Notes under the pieces: generated by a model
Seen by the model: the letters and a program-made list of their open reading frames with translations, nothing else
What the model was told of the DNA's origin: nothing
Database searches by the model: none
Part shown: piece by piece, positions 26,301 to 34,062 of the stretch
How the letters are laid out: the number at the start of each line of letters is the position of its first letter
How positions within the stretch are numbered: the stretch's first letter is position 1
Made by a program: the position numbers and the translations under genes
DNA from: Chitinophagales bacterium
GTDB lineage: Bacteria; Bacteroidota; Bacteroidia; Chitinophagales; JABDMM01
DNA length: 39,965 bases
NCBI GenBank assembly: GCA_013001465.1
Contig: JABDMM010000121.1
Span: 1-39,965, forward strand
Reading direction: 5' to 3'

Positions 26301-28173
26301 AAGCAGCATCAGGGAATTCTGAGGGTTTTGCCATGCTTACAGCATTGCTGATCGTGATGCCACTAAAATTAAGCTGGTATCCAAGTATCCTCGAAGCAGG
26401 ATTAAGCACTGCAACATCAAGGTATTTAGCACTCCAGTCAACATTGACGATCTTAAATTTCGCGGTATCATTTATATTGAAATACCCCTGTGGAAACTCA
26501 CATTTAGAGGGTGACCCTCCCGGTTTAGAGCATCTGTTAGCAAAAGCGAGGTCCGTTATATTAAGCTTCCCATCTGCGTTAAGATCATTACAGTTGGTCT
26601 GTACTAAACTGTTGTTGATGATCCCATCAAGGTATAAACTGACATCAGAACTTCCGACAACTCCATTAGTATCTATATCACCCGTTATAGTTGAACCGTT
26701 GCAGATACCCAGGCAATCAAACTGAGATGAACCGAGTGTATCGCCTGCACAGTCAACAAATACAGGACAATCATTGACAAGTTGAAACTGAAGGTCTCCG
26801 TTTGTATTATATGACAACCTGATACAGACCTGGGTCCAGTTATTTTTGTAATCTACCTCATGTCTTCCCAATGCGTCAGGATTCTGATCCCAATTAGTAC
26901 GAATCACCAATGTGTATCTTCCGGTATCAACATCGGTAACATCCAACCAGTTACAAGTTGTACTCGATCCATAAATATCGTCGCACCCTGCGCTGATACC
27001 CATATTCGAACACGAAAACTTCGCTGTTCCACCATTTGTACAAGTAACATCCATCACACAGAAACCCATCTTAAAACCAACAGGTAGTTCAAGACCGTTA
27101 TCGTCAAAAAGCACGTAATCAGCATAACCTTTATAGTGTGCATGACCGTGGCAATTGTTCAGGTCAAAGAGATGCGGTGCCGTTGAGGGGCTACCTATAT
27201 AATAATCCTGGGTTCCAATATTTTTTAAGTGTGTAGCAAACTTTAAGACCTTTCGAAGACCTGAGCCGGTCGTACATCCTTCAATGACCTGGCAGGGATC
27301 CGAATTATTGATCTGATCAAGAAAAATAGATGAAACAACAGCATTTCGGTCGATGATCAGATCCGGTCCATCCGGACAATTTGGGTTTGGTGCATATATA
27401 CAGCTATCTGAAATAGTGGCCAAAGGTTCATAGTTACATGCTGTAGGATCCGTACAACCGGTCACCTGGCCCATATACTCTATTAAAAAATTGATCGGGT
27501 TGTTTCCACAGGCATTCGCACTATCGCCAACTCGGATATAATACTCTGTACCTGCATCAAGCGTCGTGTTAAGCAAGGCGTTTATCCCACATTCATTATC
27601 GCCCCAATATATCGCTCCTTCTATCCCATCAGTTATGTTGATGCCTGTACAAACATCATATACCCACAACATGGTATTACAACTATTGCTATCACAAGTC
27701 TTAACAATATAAGTTCCTACTGAATCAGGCTTAAAGGAATACCAGGTCTCACTCTTTGGTGCTGTATGACTCCCTTCTGTAATAGAAATGGGTGATTGAC
27801 AGCTGAATCCCGGAGGACATCCTATATGCCAGTATTCGTTGTTACCAAAATCATATCCTGACCTGGAAATGATGAGGTTGTTGTCATAATAAAGTGAGTA
27901 TCCACCCGGACTAAAGATCCCATCTCCATATGAGTCATAAATATTGAAGACCAGGCACATTGTATCCGGCATACAAAGCGTATCTCCAACAGCCCCACCT
28001 GAAGCGAGAACATTATCATTTGCATCGCGTAAATCCCATGTAGTTTCATTCGGGAATTGATCAGGTGTGATGATGATGATGATTTCAACATTGTTTGCTG
28101 CACACTGAGCACTGATGTTCAGAGATATGAAGCATAGAATGACAATAAAAAAGAACGAAATGGTATACTTCAT
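23374..28173 (-). CDS. Large T9SS protein with lysyl-oxidase-like domain
   Basis: A 1599-residue secreted multidomain protein with a signal peptide at 1-22. Residues 267-453 match the lysyl oxidase fold: C341-H-G-H-A-H346 gives the three copper histidines (342, 344, 346). GFCVMDVTC, SAGCDDIYG and CNWLDVTDV follow the vertebrate order. Tyr442 (VDYKNN) aligns with the LTQ tyrosine. The position of the LTQ lysine (DVKPGNY in human LOX) is Asp416 here (DVDTGRY). A dockerin-like repeat pair follows at about 498-550, then several pre-peptidase-type beta domains (GVWYHITGNGEQFTISSC and relatives), fibronectin-type modules near 1390-1510, and a C-terminal T9SS sorting domain (LNIYPNPAKDKINIEI). Confidence 0.88.
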   Translation of the reverse strand: MKYTISFFFIVILCFISLNISAQCAANNVEIIIIITPDQFPNETTWDLRDANDNVLASGGAVGDTLCMPDTMCLVFNIYDSYGDGIFSPGGYSLYYDNNLIISRSGYDFGNNEYWHIGCPPGFSCQSPISITEGSHTAPKSETWYSFKPDSVGTYIVKTCDSNSCNTMLWVYDVCTGINITDGIEGAIYWGDNECGINALLNTTLDAGTEYYIRVGDSANACGNNPINFLIEYMGQVTGCTDPTACNYEPLATISDSCIYAPNPNCPDGPDLIIDRNAVVSSIFLDQINNSDPCQVIEGCTTGSGLRKVLKFATHLKNIGTQDYYIGSPSTAPHLFDLNNCHGHAHYKGYADYVLFDDNGLELPVGFKMGFCVMDVTCTNGGTAKFSCSNMGISAGCDDIYGSSTTCNWLDVTDVDTGRYTLVIRTNWDQNPDALGRHEVDYKNNWTQVCIRLSYNTNGDLQFQLVNDCPVFVDCAGDTLGSSQFDCLGICNGSTITGDIDTNGVVGSSDVSLYLDGIINNSLVQTNCNDLNADGKLNITDLAFANRCSKPGGSPSKCEFPQGYFNINDTAKFKIVNVDWSAKYLDVAVLNPASRILGYQLNFSGITISNAVSMAKPSEFPDAASFSLGGNTVLHLSYLDSVIEKSMHYQSVVRVFWSSTTDTVICISSVEAVLNDNYENFVGIVDNGCIKDDGFPLNDLCGNAIPLVCGQTMHGNTINSSSIGSPAICMTPAHGNGVWYHITGNGEQFTISSCDTGTDFNTIIEVYSGDCSSLSCVAGNDNNVACADTLSSSVTFTSIPWVDYFVYVSGNSVSGEFELTVSCIDLCPDPSGLAVSSITDSSATVDWLSVNNSTYNIEVVPAGQNPGVGNNAIPIISGITGVNGPPVNFIGLNPGTSYDTYLLEDCGAGNVSGTIGPVNFNTLFGLPPNDQCADAILIQCDSFYIGSTTNSTTIDLPVTCVTSATAPGVWYRFPGIDGSVTVNTCGGITNYDTKMHVYSGSCGSLICVTGNDDNCGLKSSVTWTSVPGTDYFIRVSGYSNNTGNFSLNVSCIYNSPPPEPNDSCDNATSINCGDTINGSTVNATISMGGVCGPDITSPGVWYVHSGTGMDVTVATCNFADYDTRISIFSGSCGILNCIGGNDDFSGCAINTSRYTFQTTVGTDYYILVHGFQNATGDFSITLNCDTPCGPQPINDECLGAISLPLSEHNNCTATSGGNTCAFQAPQNPSCDPFGSIRDVWYYFNSGTDTGAEINISNVTAAGLSLAVYDGCAGNQIYCSDSAAGNHVLNGLTTGSDYYIQLWNDGGAMSGNFDICVTKAAPICNAPSSIFTTNVTPTGAVLNWDNMPNALNYEIRGRLISPAITSFVYLNFAQGTSSYQVTGIQTNKNFEWQARTLCSFGNSGWTGMDTFATTCQVPVIWTDNVSTNSATLKWTETPYALGYIIQGSAAGATKIVTLEITPGTTTSYVANSLANNTDYVWRITPVCNLPLKSQQYSVIDTFTTGPNSKLPAFGSNGGLTTLNIYPNPAKDKINIEIRKEGNELGSISIQDTRGVKVVELTEIPNIYRYRVNTKNLAKGVYYISYQSGVYKSATERVIVN

Positions 28174-28222
28174 TTTATAGATTTTCTATTTAACTATTTT
28201 CAGACTGGTTTGTTAGAAGATA

Positions 28223-28254
28223 CAAAGATAATATTTCTTAATATGAATTTCCAA
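28223..28254 (-). promoter_or_regulatory. Bacteroidota-type promoter of the lysyl-oxidase-like gene
   Basis: On the minus strand TTG (28254-28252), a 21-bp spacer and TATCTTTG (28230-28223) match the -33/-7 pattern. The -7 box is perfect and lies 49 bp before the ATG at 28173. Confidence 0.65.
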
Positions 28255-28409
28255 TGACATTTGTCATTCTTACTGAAATATTTTCATTAAACATTTTCAG
28301 ATATTGAGAAAACTTCAATCGAAATTGATATCACCATGCTTTTATTCATTGGATCTACGACAAAAAAAATCAGATTGTTGAAATTTAATCAGTTTGGTGA
28401 TCATAGTCA

Positions 28410-28440
28410 TTGTATTTATCTTATTCAACGTCTAAATTTG
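28410..28440 (+). promoter_or_regulatory. Bacteroidota-type promoter of the ankyrin operon
   Basis: TTG (28410-28412), a 20-bp spacer and TAAATTTG (28433-28440) match the -33/-7 consensus. The ATG at 28491 lies 50 bp downstream. The longer frame from the TTG at 28410 begins in the -33 box and is rejected. Confidence 0.7.
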
Positions 28441-28490
28441 TTTCATACATTAATATAATACCAATATATAACTATTTCAATGCATTGGGG

Positions 28491-29036
28491 ATGATTAGGT
28501 GTTTTTTAGTAATAGTTTCCTGTTTAATGCTCTTTCGATCTAGTGCACAGGAGGGTACGGATGAAGATATATTCCAATTAGCAAGAATTGGTGATACCAT
28601 AGCCATCGAACACCTTAGGTCCATTGATCCGGATACTGTTAATGCAGTGAATAAATACGGACATACACCTCTTATATTGGCATCTTATCATGATCAAAAA
28701 GAAACAGTAGCTTATCTCATCCGTAATGGAGCTAATGTAAATTATACATTTATGCAAGGTTCTGCAATTCACGGTGCAGCTTTTAAAGGATATACCGATG
28801 TTGCCAGGATCCTGCTTAGCAAAGGGATCAAAGTGAATGTTCCGGATAATAACGGATCAACTCCATTGATCTATGCTACGCTATTTGGCCATAATGAAAT
28901 TGCAAAGCTCCTTTTTACAGAAGGAGCGGATGTTCATATGAAGGATAAATCAGGGAGCTCGGCATTAGATTATGCCCGATCGCTTGAGAATGAAGAGCTA
29001 CTCCGGATATTTGAGATAAAAAATAACAAGAGATGA
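28491..29036 (+). CDS. Exported ankyrin-repeat protein
   Basis: A 181-residue protein starting at the ATG at 28491, which gives a signal peptide (MIRCFLVIVSCLMLFRSSAQ). Four ankyrin repeats follow. Recognisable frames are VNKYGHTPLILASYHDQKET, GSAIHGAAFKGYTDVARILL, NNGSTPLIYATLFGHNEIAK and GSSALDYARSLENEELLRIF. Ankyrin arrays mediate protein contacts; this one would act in the periplasm. In other bacteria small periplasmic ankyrin proteins support redox or catalase function, but no such partner is here. It overlaps the next gene by ATGA (29033-29036), so both are made together. Confidence 0.9.
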   Translation: MIRCFLVIVSCLMLFRSSAQEGTDEDIFQLARIGDTIAIEHLRSIDPDTVNAVNKYGHTPLILASYHDQKETVAYLIRNGANVNYTFMQGSAIHGAAFKGYTDVARILLSKGIKVNVPDNNGSTPLIYATLFGHNEIAKLLFTEGADVHMKDKSGSSALDYARSLENEELLRIFEIKNNKR

Positions 29037-30619
29037 ATATGAAATTTATTACAGTACTACTATCAGTTGTTTTTACTTTTTTCTGGTCCGGAATCTCTGC
29101 TCAGACCTATTCCGGCTATAAAGTGGTAGATCAGGCAACAAACATGACAATATCAATAACTGTCGATCCGACAGCTGATACCGTGCAGATCATTATGACA
29201 GGCCCGGATTCTGTTTGGTATTCTTTTGGATTTGGAGGAAATACAATGTCAAACTTGTACAGTTTCATTATTACAGGAGCAGGTGAGATTACCGAAAGAA
29301 AATTAGGAAATCATACGGCAGGAGTAAAGCTCATCTCTTTTCTTAAAGACAGTTCATATGTAAGCTCAGGAGGTATGGCCACCGCTATAGTTTCCAGGCC
29401 TGTAAACGGTCTGAACGCAGACTATTTTGACTTTCCTGCTGCTGCAGTCACTTTTCCGATCGTATGGGGTGTAGGAGTGAGTAGTTCTTTGGGGTACCCT
29501 CATCCAAACCGGGGAGCTTCTACCATCAAACTAACCGAAGACTGCATCCCTACTGATTCGAGTTTTTCTGCTGTCTCGTGTGATTCTTATTGGTCTCCGG
29601 GAGGTAAACTACTGACATCCACAGGCTTGTATTCTGATACGCTCTTAAATGCAGATGGATGTGATAGTATATTGCAGATCGATCTGACAATATTGAACAG
29701 CTCGTTAGATACCATTCAACCTGTTGTATGCGACAGTTTTATATCACCTGCCGGAAACACCTGGACGATCAGCGGTTTGTATATGGATACTTTGGTCAAC
29801 CATGTTGGATGTGACAGCATCATTGTGATCGATCTGCACGTGAACTACAGTACATCTTCCTCGATCAATGAGATAGCCTGTGACGAATATGTGTCACCCA
29901 GCGGTAATCACATTTGGAGTCAGACCGGAATTTATAATGACACCACGATAAACAGCGACGGATGCGACAGTATTATAACAGTGAACTTAACAATAAACTC
30001 GAGCAGCAGTGATACAGTTTCTCCGCAGGTATGCGAAAGCTATTTGTCTCCCGGAGGAAACCATATATGGACAGCTAGCGGAACATACTATGATACTCTT
30101 ATAAATTCAGCAGGCTGCGACAGTTTTGTAACGATCATGTTAACCATCGATACAGCAGATGTTTCAGTAGGTCAAATTAACGAAGTACTAACCGCCACAT
30201 CGAACCTTGCGACATTCCAGTGGCTTGATTGCGATAATGCCTTTACACCCATAGCAGGAGCTACTTCTGCAACATTTACAGCCACAGCAAATGGTAACTA
30301 TGCAGTCCAGGTTATACAGAATACCTGTACAGATACTTCTTCATGTTATTCCGTAACAACTGTAGGAATAAATACTGACTGGGATCCGGGAGTTACCCTA
30401 CATCCGAATCCTACACAAGACAATCTGTTTATAGACCTCCAAAGATCATTCAAAGATGTTAGAGTGATCCTCATGGACGTCGATGGTAAAGTGATAGACA
30501 AAACACACGCAGGTACTACTGATGAGGTTTTTATGAAAATGGATGTCAGTTCGGGGGTTTACATTGTGAAGTTGATCACCGATCAGGGTTCGATCATGTT
30601 CAGGGTTGTCAAACAATGA
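29033..30619 (+). CDS. T9SS protein with DOMON-like domain and Cys-paired repeats
   Basis: A 528-residue secreted protein; the second ATG at 29039 gives an equally good signal peptide (KFITVLLSVVFTFFWSGISA). Residues about 25-180 look like a DOMON domain: DTVQIIMTGPDSVWYSFGFG, then NTMSNLYSFII and a late HPNRGASTIKL strand. DOMON domains bind heme or sugar. Next come four repeats of about 47 residues with two cysteines each, in the pattern C-D-S-Y-x-S-P-x-G-N ... G-x-Y-x-D-T-L-x-N-x-x-G-C-D-S (about 185-370). The C-terminus is a T9SS sorting domain (LHPNPTQDNLFIDL, DVSSGVYIVKL). It is translationally coupled to the ankyrin protein upstream. Confidence 0.85.
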   Translation: MNMKFITVLLSVVFTFFWSGISAQTYSGYKVVDQATNMTISITVDPTADTVQIIMTGPDSVWYSFGFGGNTMSNLYSFIITGAGEITERKLGNHTAGVKLISFLKDSSYVSSGGMATAIVSRPVNGLNADYFDFPAAAVTFPIVWGVGVSSSLGYPHPNRGASTIKLTEDCIPTDSSFSAVSCDSYWSPGGKLLTSTGLYSDTLLNADGCDSILQIDLTILNSSLDTIQPVVCDSFISPAGNTWTISGLYMDTLVNHVGCDSIIVIDLHVNYSTSSSINEIACDEYVSPSGNHIWSQTGIYNDTTINSDGCDSIITVNLTINSSSSDTVSPQVCESYLSPGGNHIWTASGTYYDTLINSAGCDSFVTIMLTIDTADVSVGQINEVLTATSNLATFQWLDCDNAFTPIAGATSATFTATANGNYAVQVIQNTCTDTSSCYSVTTVGINTDWDPGVTLHPNPTQDNLFIDLQRSFKDVRVILMDVDGKVIDKTHAGTTDEVFMKMDVSSGVYIVKLITDQGSIMFRVVKQ

Positions 30620-30810
30620 TACATATGATCAATCCTAAATTTCTCCGGGCTTGAATTATCAAGCAGCTAAAACTTGTTGATCAGACATCGTATCCGGCAT
30701 GCATTGTTTAGGATAATCTGTATCAACTCAATGTGCTTCTGGGCTGAATTCCGGGTAGCTGCATTGGTATTGGTTCGGATTGATAATTTTATCCGGGAAA
30801 AAAGAAAACC

Positions 30811-31980
30811 TTAATACACCATTAACTTACCGGAATAAAAGACATCATCATTAAATACTGAATACAGGTATAAACCATTTACAAAGTCATCCCTGTGTAT
30901 TTCAACTTTATATGATTCAGTTTCTGCAATTGTCATTACGATCTTTCCGGAAAGATCCATTATCGTAATAGAATATGGTTGTTCACTTTCGGGTAGCGAA
31001 ATTACAGCTGAACTAGCCATCGGGTTCGGATTGATAGATACCGAATTTTCAACGGATACTTTTGCAATTTGCTCTGTAGTAGAAAAGCTCTGTATGCTCG
31101 AAAAACCGGAGTAATCGTTTGGAGCTGCTGAACACTTCGTCCTCACTGCCCATTGAAAAGTTGTCGAAACAGGTAGGCTGGTAGCATTATAAGAAGTAGT
31201 TGTAATATTATTGATAGGGATCTTAACTATGGGCCCACCAATTTCTCTTCCCCATAATTCATAACCAACTCCTCCCTTTTGAGCCCAGTTAAGAGTGGCT
31301 GAACTCGATGTGATATTTGTTGTACTTGCCGGATTTGGAGGTACGCAATTTGTCGTTGTAAAAGAGATAATAGCTGTTTTAGCAAGTCCGGAAGTGGAGC
31401 AGTCAGTAAAAACTCTCCATTCATAAGTAGTACCCGGTGCGAGTCCGCTGGCATTCAAAGTGGTATTTGTGCTTCCGGATATGTTATAATCTGTAAATGT
31501 ACCGCCGGCAATTCGTCCTTTTAATAAATAGTTGCAAGAACAGTTGATCTGACTCCAATTGAGTGTTGCTGTCGTATTAGTGATATTGGTAGTTGTTGCG
31601 CTTGTAAAACCACTAACTGTTATGCTCGAAGTCATACTTGAGCTGAAAGAGCCATCTATATAATCATTCGCAATAATAGTATAGCTGGCCGCATCTAATT
31701 TGCTGAAATTTTTACTGACCGAGTAAGGTGTTAAGACAGGAATACCTATTCCATCGCTGGTAATATAAATATTGATGGTGATCGTATTACCCGATATACT
31801 CTTATTTGAGCTTTGAATGATATAGTTTGATCCAGGCAAATCACCGTTAACAGTTATGCTGAAGTTATTACAAACTGAAGGAGAATTATTTGATTTCGAG
31901 ATACTGTTAATATAAGCGGAAGCTGATAAACAAGTAAAAGTTAAAACGAGGAGGAATAGAGATCGACAGAAAATTTTCAT
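30811..31980 (-). CDS. T9SS-exported fibronectin-type protein
   Basis: A 389-residue secreted protein with a signal peptide (LFLLVLTFTCLSASA). An N-terminal beta domain (residues 25-125) is followed by two fibronectin III-type modules. Their frames are TATLNWSQINCSCNYLLKGR and SATLNWAQKGGVGYELWGRE, each ending in a TTYEWRV-like strand. A T9SS sorting domain ends the protein (VSINPNPMASSAVISLPE, ending KLMVY). The modules resemble those in the proteins at 14594 and 23374. No enzymatic motif is visible. The 190-bp gap to the convergent upstream gene and the 233-bp gap after its start hold no other gene. Confidence 0.87.
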   Translation of the reverse strand: MKIFCRSLFLLVLTFTCLSASAYINSISKSNNSPSVCNNFSITVNGDLPGSNYIIQSSNKSISGNTITINIYITSDGIGIPVLTPYSVSKNFSKLDAASYTIIANDYIDGSFSSSMTSSITVSGFTSATTTNITNTTATLNWSQINCSCNYLLKGRIAGGTFTDYNISGSTNTTLNASGLAPGTTYEWRVFTDCSTSGLAKTAIISFTTTNCVPPNPASTTNITSSSATLNWAQKGGVGYELWGREIGGPIVKIPINNITTTSYNATSLPVSTTFQWAVRTKCSAAPNDYSGFSSIQSFSTTEQIAKVSVENSVSINPNPMASSAVISLPESEQPYSITIMDLSGKIVMTIAETESYKVEIHRDDFVNGLYLYSVFNDDVFYSGKLMVY

Positions 31981-32073
31981 TCGATGAATTTTAGATTACG
32001 GAATAGCATCCAGAAGACAGATATGGACTTTTATAAATATAACTAAAATTCCTTTTAACAGTACTTTATTTTT

Positions 32074-32114
32074 ACCGCAGAGGACGCTGAGGTCAATCAC
32101 AGAGGGCGCAGAGT
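32074..32114. repeat. CGCAGAG-type intergenic repeat, copy 1
   Basis: ACCGCAGAGGACGCTGAGGT (from 32074) and later CAGAGGGCGCAGAG carry the same core as the inverted repeat at 33985-34044. It is intergenic and non-coding. The gap 31981-32213 holds nothing else that I can identify. Confidence 0.6.
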
Positions 32115-32213
32115 CTATTGTGATATGCGATTTCATCTAATGATATATAAGAATTGAAATCGGGATTTGAGTTTTGGGAGTGTAAACGTTGGGGTTCGGA
32201 AATTCTATTGATA

Positions 32214-32630
32214 TTAGTACTGATCGAGAAGATATTTAATCAGGTCGGTTGTTGTCACAATACCAACAATGTGACCATCCTCTTTAACCGGTAACGCATG
32301 ATATTCTGCTTGTGATAAAATCTCAGCAACATCTTGAATGCTGTCATTGGAATTTACAGACTTAGGATTAGCAGTCATGACCTGTTCTACTGAAAGCATG
32401 TTCAATACTGCTTCATCAACTCCATCCTGATTATCAAACAAAGCTCCAAATGTAAGGCGGTTGATATCTGTGCTGCTAATAATTCCAACAACATCTTCCC
32501 CTTCAATTACTGGAATGTGACGAATGTGATTACTTCTAATAATATTAACTACGTCACGTAAATCATCTGTCTTACTGATCGATTTAATATCTCTGGACAT
32601 GATTTTTGAAACGGGTTCTCTCTTCTTCAT
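32214..32630 (-). CDS. Tandem CBS-domain protein
   Basis: A 138-residue cytoplasmic protein made of two CBS motifs. The first covers about residues 7-60 (VSKIMSRDIKSISKTDDL, IRHIPVIEGEDVVGIISSTD). The second covers about 82-138 (VEQVMTANPKSVNSNDSI, YHALPVKEDGHIVGIVTTTD). A CBS pair binds AMP, ATP or SAM and acts as an energy sensor. The partner is unknown. It is monocistronic. Confidence 0.92.
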   Translation of the reverse strand: MKKREPVSKIMSRDIKSISKTDDLRDVVNIIRSNHIRHIPVIEGEDVVGIISSTDINRLTFGALFDNQDGVDEAVLNMLSVEQVMTANPKSVNSNDSIQDVAEILSQAEYHALPVKEDGHIVGIVTTTDLIKYLLDQY

Positions 32631-32856
32631 TTTTTATCGTTTTGTATAAATCTGTTAAAATTCATCATTTACTCAGATGATAATTACCATTAAAAAACCG
32701 CAATTTAACATCTTTAAATCAAATTACACTAGGCTTGATAATAGGCAGAGATTTTCATCAGAGGCCTATAATAATTTATATCAGAAGGTAAAGAGATAGA
32801 GTACCACCTTACCTTCTCAAAACCGACCAGCCCAAAACTAATGAAAAGAAAAAGAG

Positions 32857-32930
32857 TGATCCCGTCAGGACTCGAACCTGAAACCTGCTGCTTAGAAGGC
32901 AGCTGCTCTATCCAGTTGAGCTACGAGACC
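32857..32930 (-). tRNA. tRNA-Arg (anticodon UCU)
   Basis: The minus strand reads GGTCTCGTAGCTCAACTGGA at the 5' end, the anticodon arm CTGCCTTCTAAGCAG with anticodon TCT, and the T arm GGTTCGAGTCC. The acceptor stem pairs GGTCTCG with CGGGATC (two G-U pairs), discriminator A. Total 74 nt; CCA is not encoded. It reads AGA and AGG codons. Confidence 0.95.
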
Positions 32931-33014
32931 ATTTTTACTGATCTCTTCGTTCTTTCGAACGGGTTGCAAAGATAAAAAATTCCAATAATTAACGCTTTCT
33001 TATGACGCTTATAT

Positions 33015-33914
33015 TTACTCTTCTCTAACAGTCATTCCAGTCGGTCTCTTTTTGCTATGCTTCCAGCGTTTATGTGACCATAACCAATATTCAGGAGCAG
33101 CGTTGATATCTCTCTCCAGCATTTTATTATACCTGAATACAATATCCCCATCTCCTTCTTCTGTGGGATTTTCTGTGATCAACTCTAATTTACTTTCATA
33201 TATTCCTCGCTTAACCTTCTTGCAGCTATAGTACACAACAGGTAAATTATACTTCCTTGCTAATTTTTCAAGTCCGTATAATACCGGTGTGTCCTGATTA
33301 AGAAACTTCATCCAAAATGAACGCTCAACATTGTGTACACTTTGATCTGCCAATATCAGACAACAGAATGGTTCTCCATTTTCTGTCTGCTCTTTGAATT
33401 TCTCACGCACATTATTTGCATTCCAGATTTGAGTTCCAAGTCTGGATCTTCGCTTATCCATGACCTTTCCAAAAGAACGATTCGAGATCTTCTTTCCTAT
33501 CCCGCTGCCAAGATGTTTAAACTGCTTGTTTATAGTTACAACGAGATACTCCCAATTGTTATAATGCCCACCAACCAGAATCACCGACTTCCCTTCGTCA
33601 TAATATCGATTGATCAATTCCGGGTTGGTGAATGAGTACTTCCTGAGCAAAGTTTTTTCTGAGAGTACAAGCATCAGGTATCCTTCAATGAGGAGGTCGA
33701 TGATGTGATGATGAAATTTCTTTCTTATGTGCTTTATTTCTTCACCCGATAGTTCTGGAAATGATGCTTTGAGGTTTTTCGTGATAACTTCTCTTCTGTA
33801 TCGGCCTATTGTAATGATCAGAAAGTATAAGATGGGATGTTTTATTTTGTAGAGGAAGAATTGATTCACTTTTCCGATTGGACGAATAAGATAGTTGTAA
33901 ATGGCGTTGCTCAT
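33015..33914 (-). CDS. LpxL/HtrB-type lysophospholipid acyltransferase
   Basis: A 299-residue membrane-associated acyltransferase starting at the ATG at 33914. A TTG at 33935 lies within a perfect -7 box and is rejected. A hydrophobic helix near residues 25-37 anchors the protein. The catalytic motif is H117-Y-N-N-W-E122 in GGHYNNWEYLV, the H-x4-D/E signature. Typical downstream elements follow: LILADQSVHNVER, FLNQDTPVLYGLEKLARKYN and PVVYYSC. Family members add a secondary acyl chain to lipid A or another lipid. The substrate here cannot be fixed from sequence. It is monocistronic, and the tRNA-Arg gene lies downstream. Confidence 0.9.
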   Translation of the reverse strand: MSNAIYNYLIRPIGKVNQFFLYKIKHPILYFLIITIGRYRREVITKNLKASFPELSGEEIKHIRKKFHHHIIDLLIEGYLMLVLSEKTLLRKYSFTNPELINRYYDEGKSVILVGGHYNNWEYLVVTINKQFKHLGSGIGKKISNRSFGKVMDKRRSRLGTQIWNANNVREKFKEQTENGEPFCCLILADQSVHNVERSFWMKFLNQDTPVLYGLEKLARKYNLPVVYYSCKKVKRGIYESKLELITENPTEEGDGDIVFRYNKMLERDINAAPEYWLWSHKRWKHSKKRPTGMTVREE

Positions 33915-33932
33915 CTTGTAATTTACCTCAGG

Positions 33933-33940
33933 CAAATATA
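33933..33940 (-). promoter_or_regulatory. Bacteroidota -7 promoter box
   Basis: On the minus strand TATATTTG matches TAnnTTTG exactly, 18 bp before the ATG at 33914. No clear -33 is seen. It explains the spurious TTG start. Confidence 0.6.
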
Positions 33941-33984
33941 AAGTATCTGCGCGCTCTATGTTTGAAATTACTAAACATCCAAAA

Positions 33985-34044
33985 TTTTACCGCAGAGTGC
34001 ACAGAGGTTAAACGCAGAGTCCTCTGTGCACTCTGCGGTTAAAA
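33985..34044. repeat. CGCAGAG-type inverted repeat, copy 2
   Basis: CCGCAGAGTGCACAGAGG (33990-34007) is perfectly inverted as CCTCTGTGCACTCTGCGG (34021-34038), flanked by TTTTA and TTAAAA. The 13-base centre contains a further CGCAGAGT. There is no T-run beside the stem, so it is more likely a mobile-type intergenic palindrome than a terminator. The related partial copy is at 32074-32114. Confidence 0.75.
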
Positions 34045-34062
34045 ATCCAACCTCCAAGAACC

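Noticed and set aside
26234-26725. Plus-strand 163-codon ORF
   Set aside because: It lies entirely inside the 1599-residue T9SS gene, with no domain or promoter.
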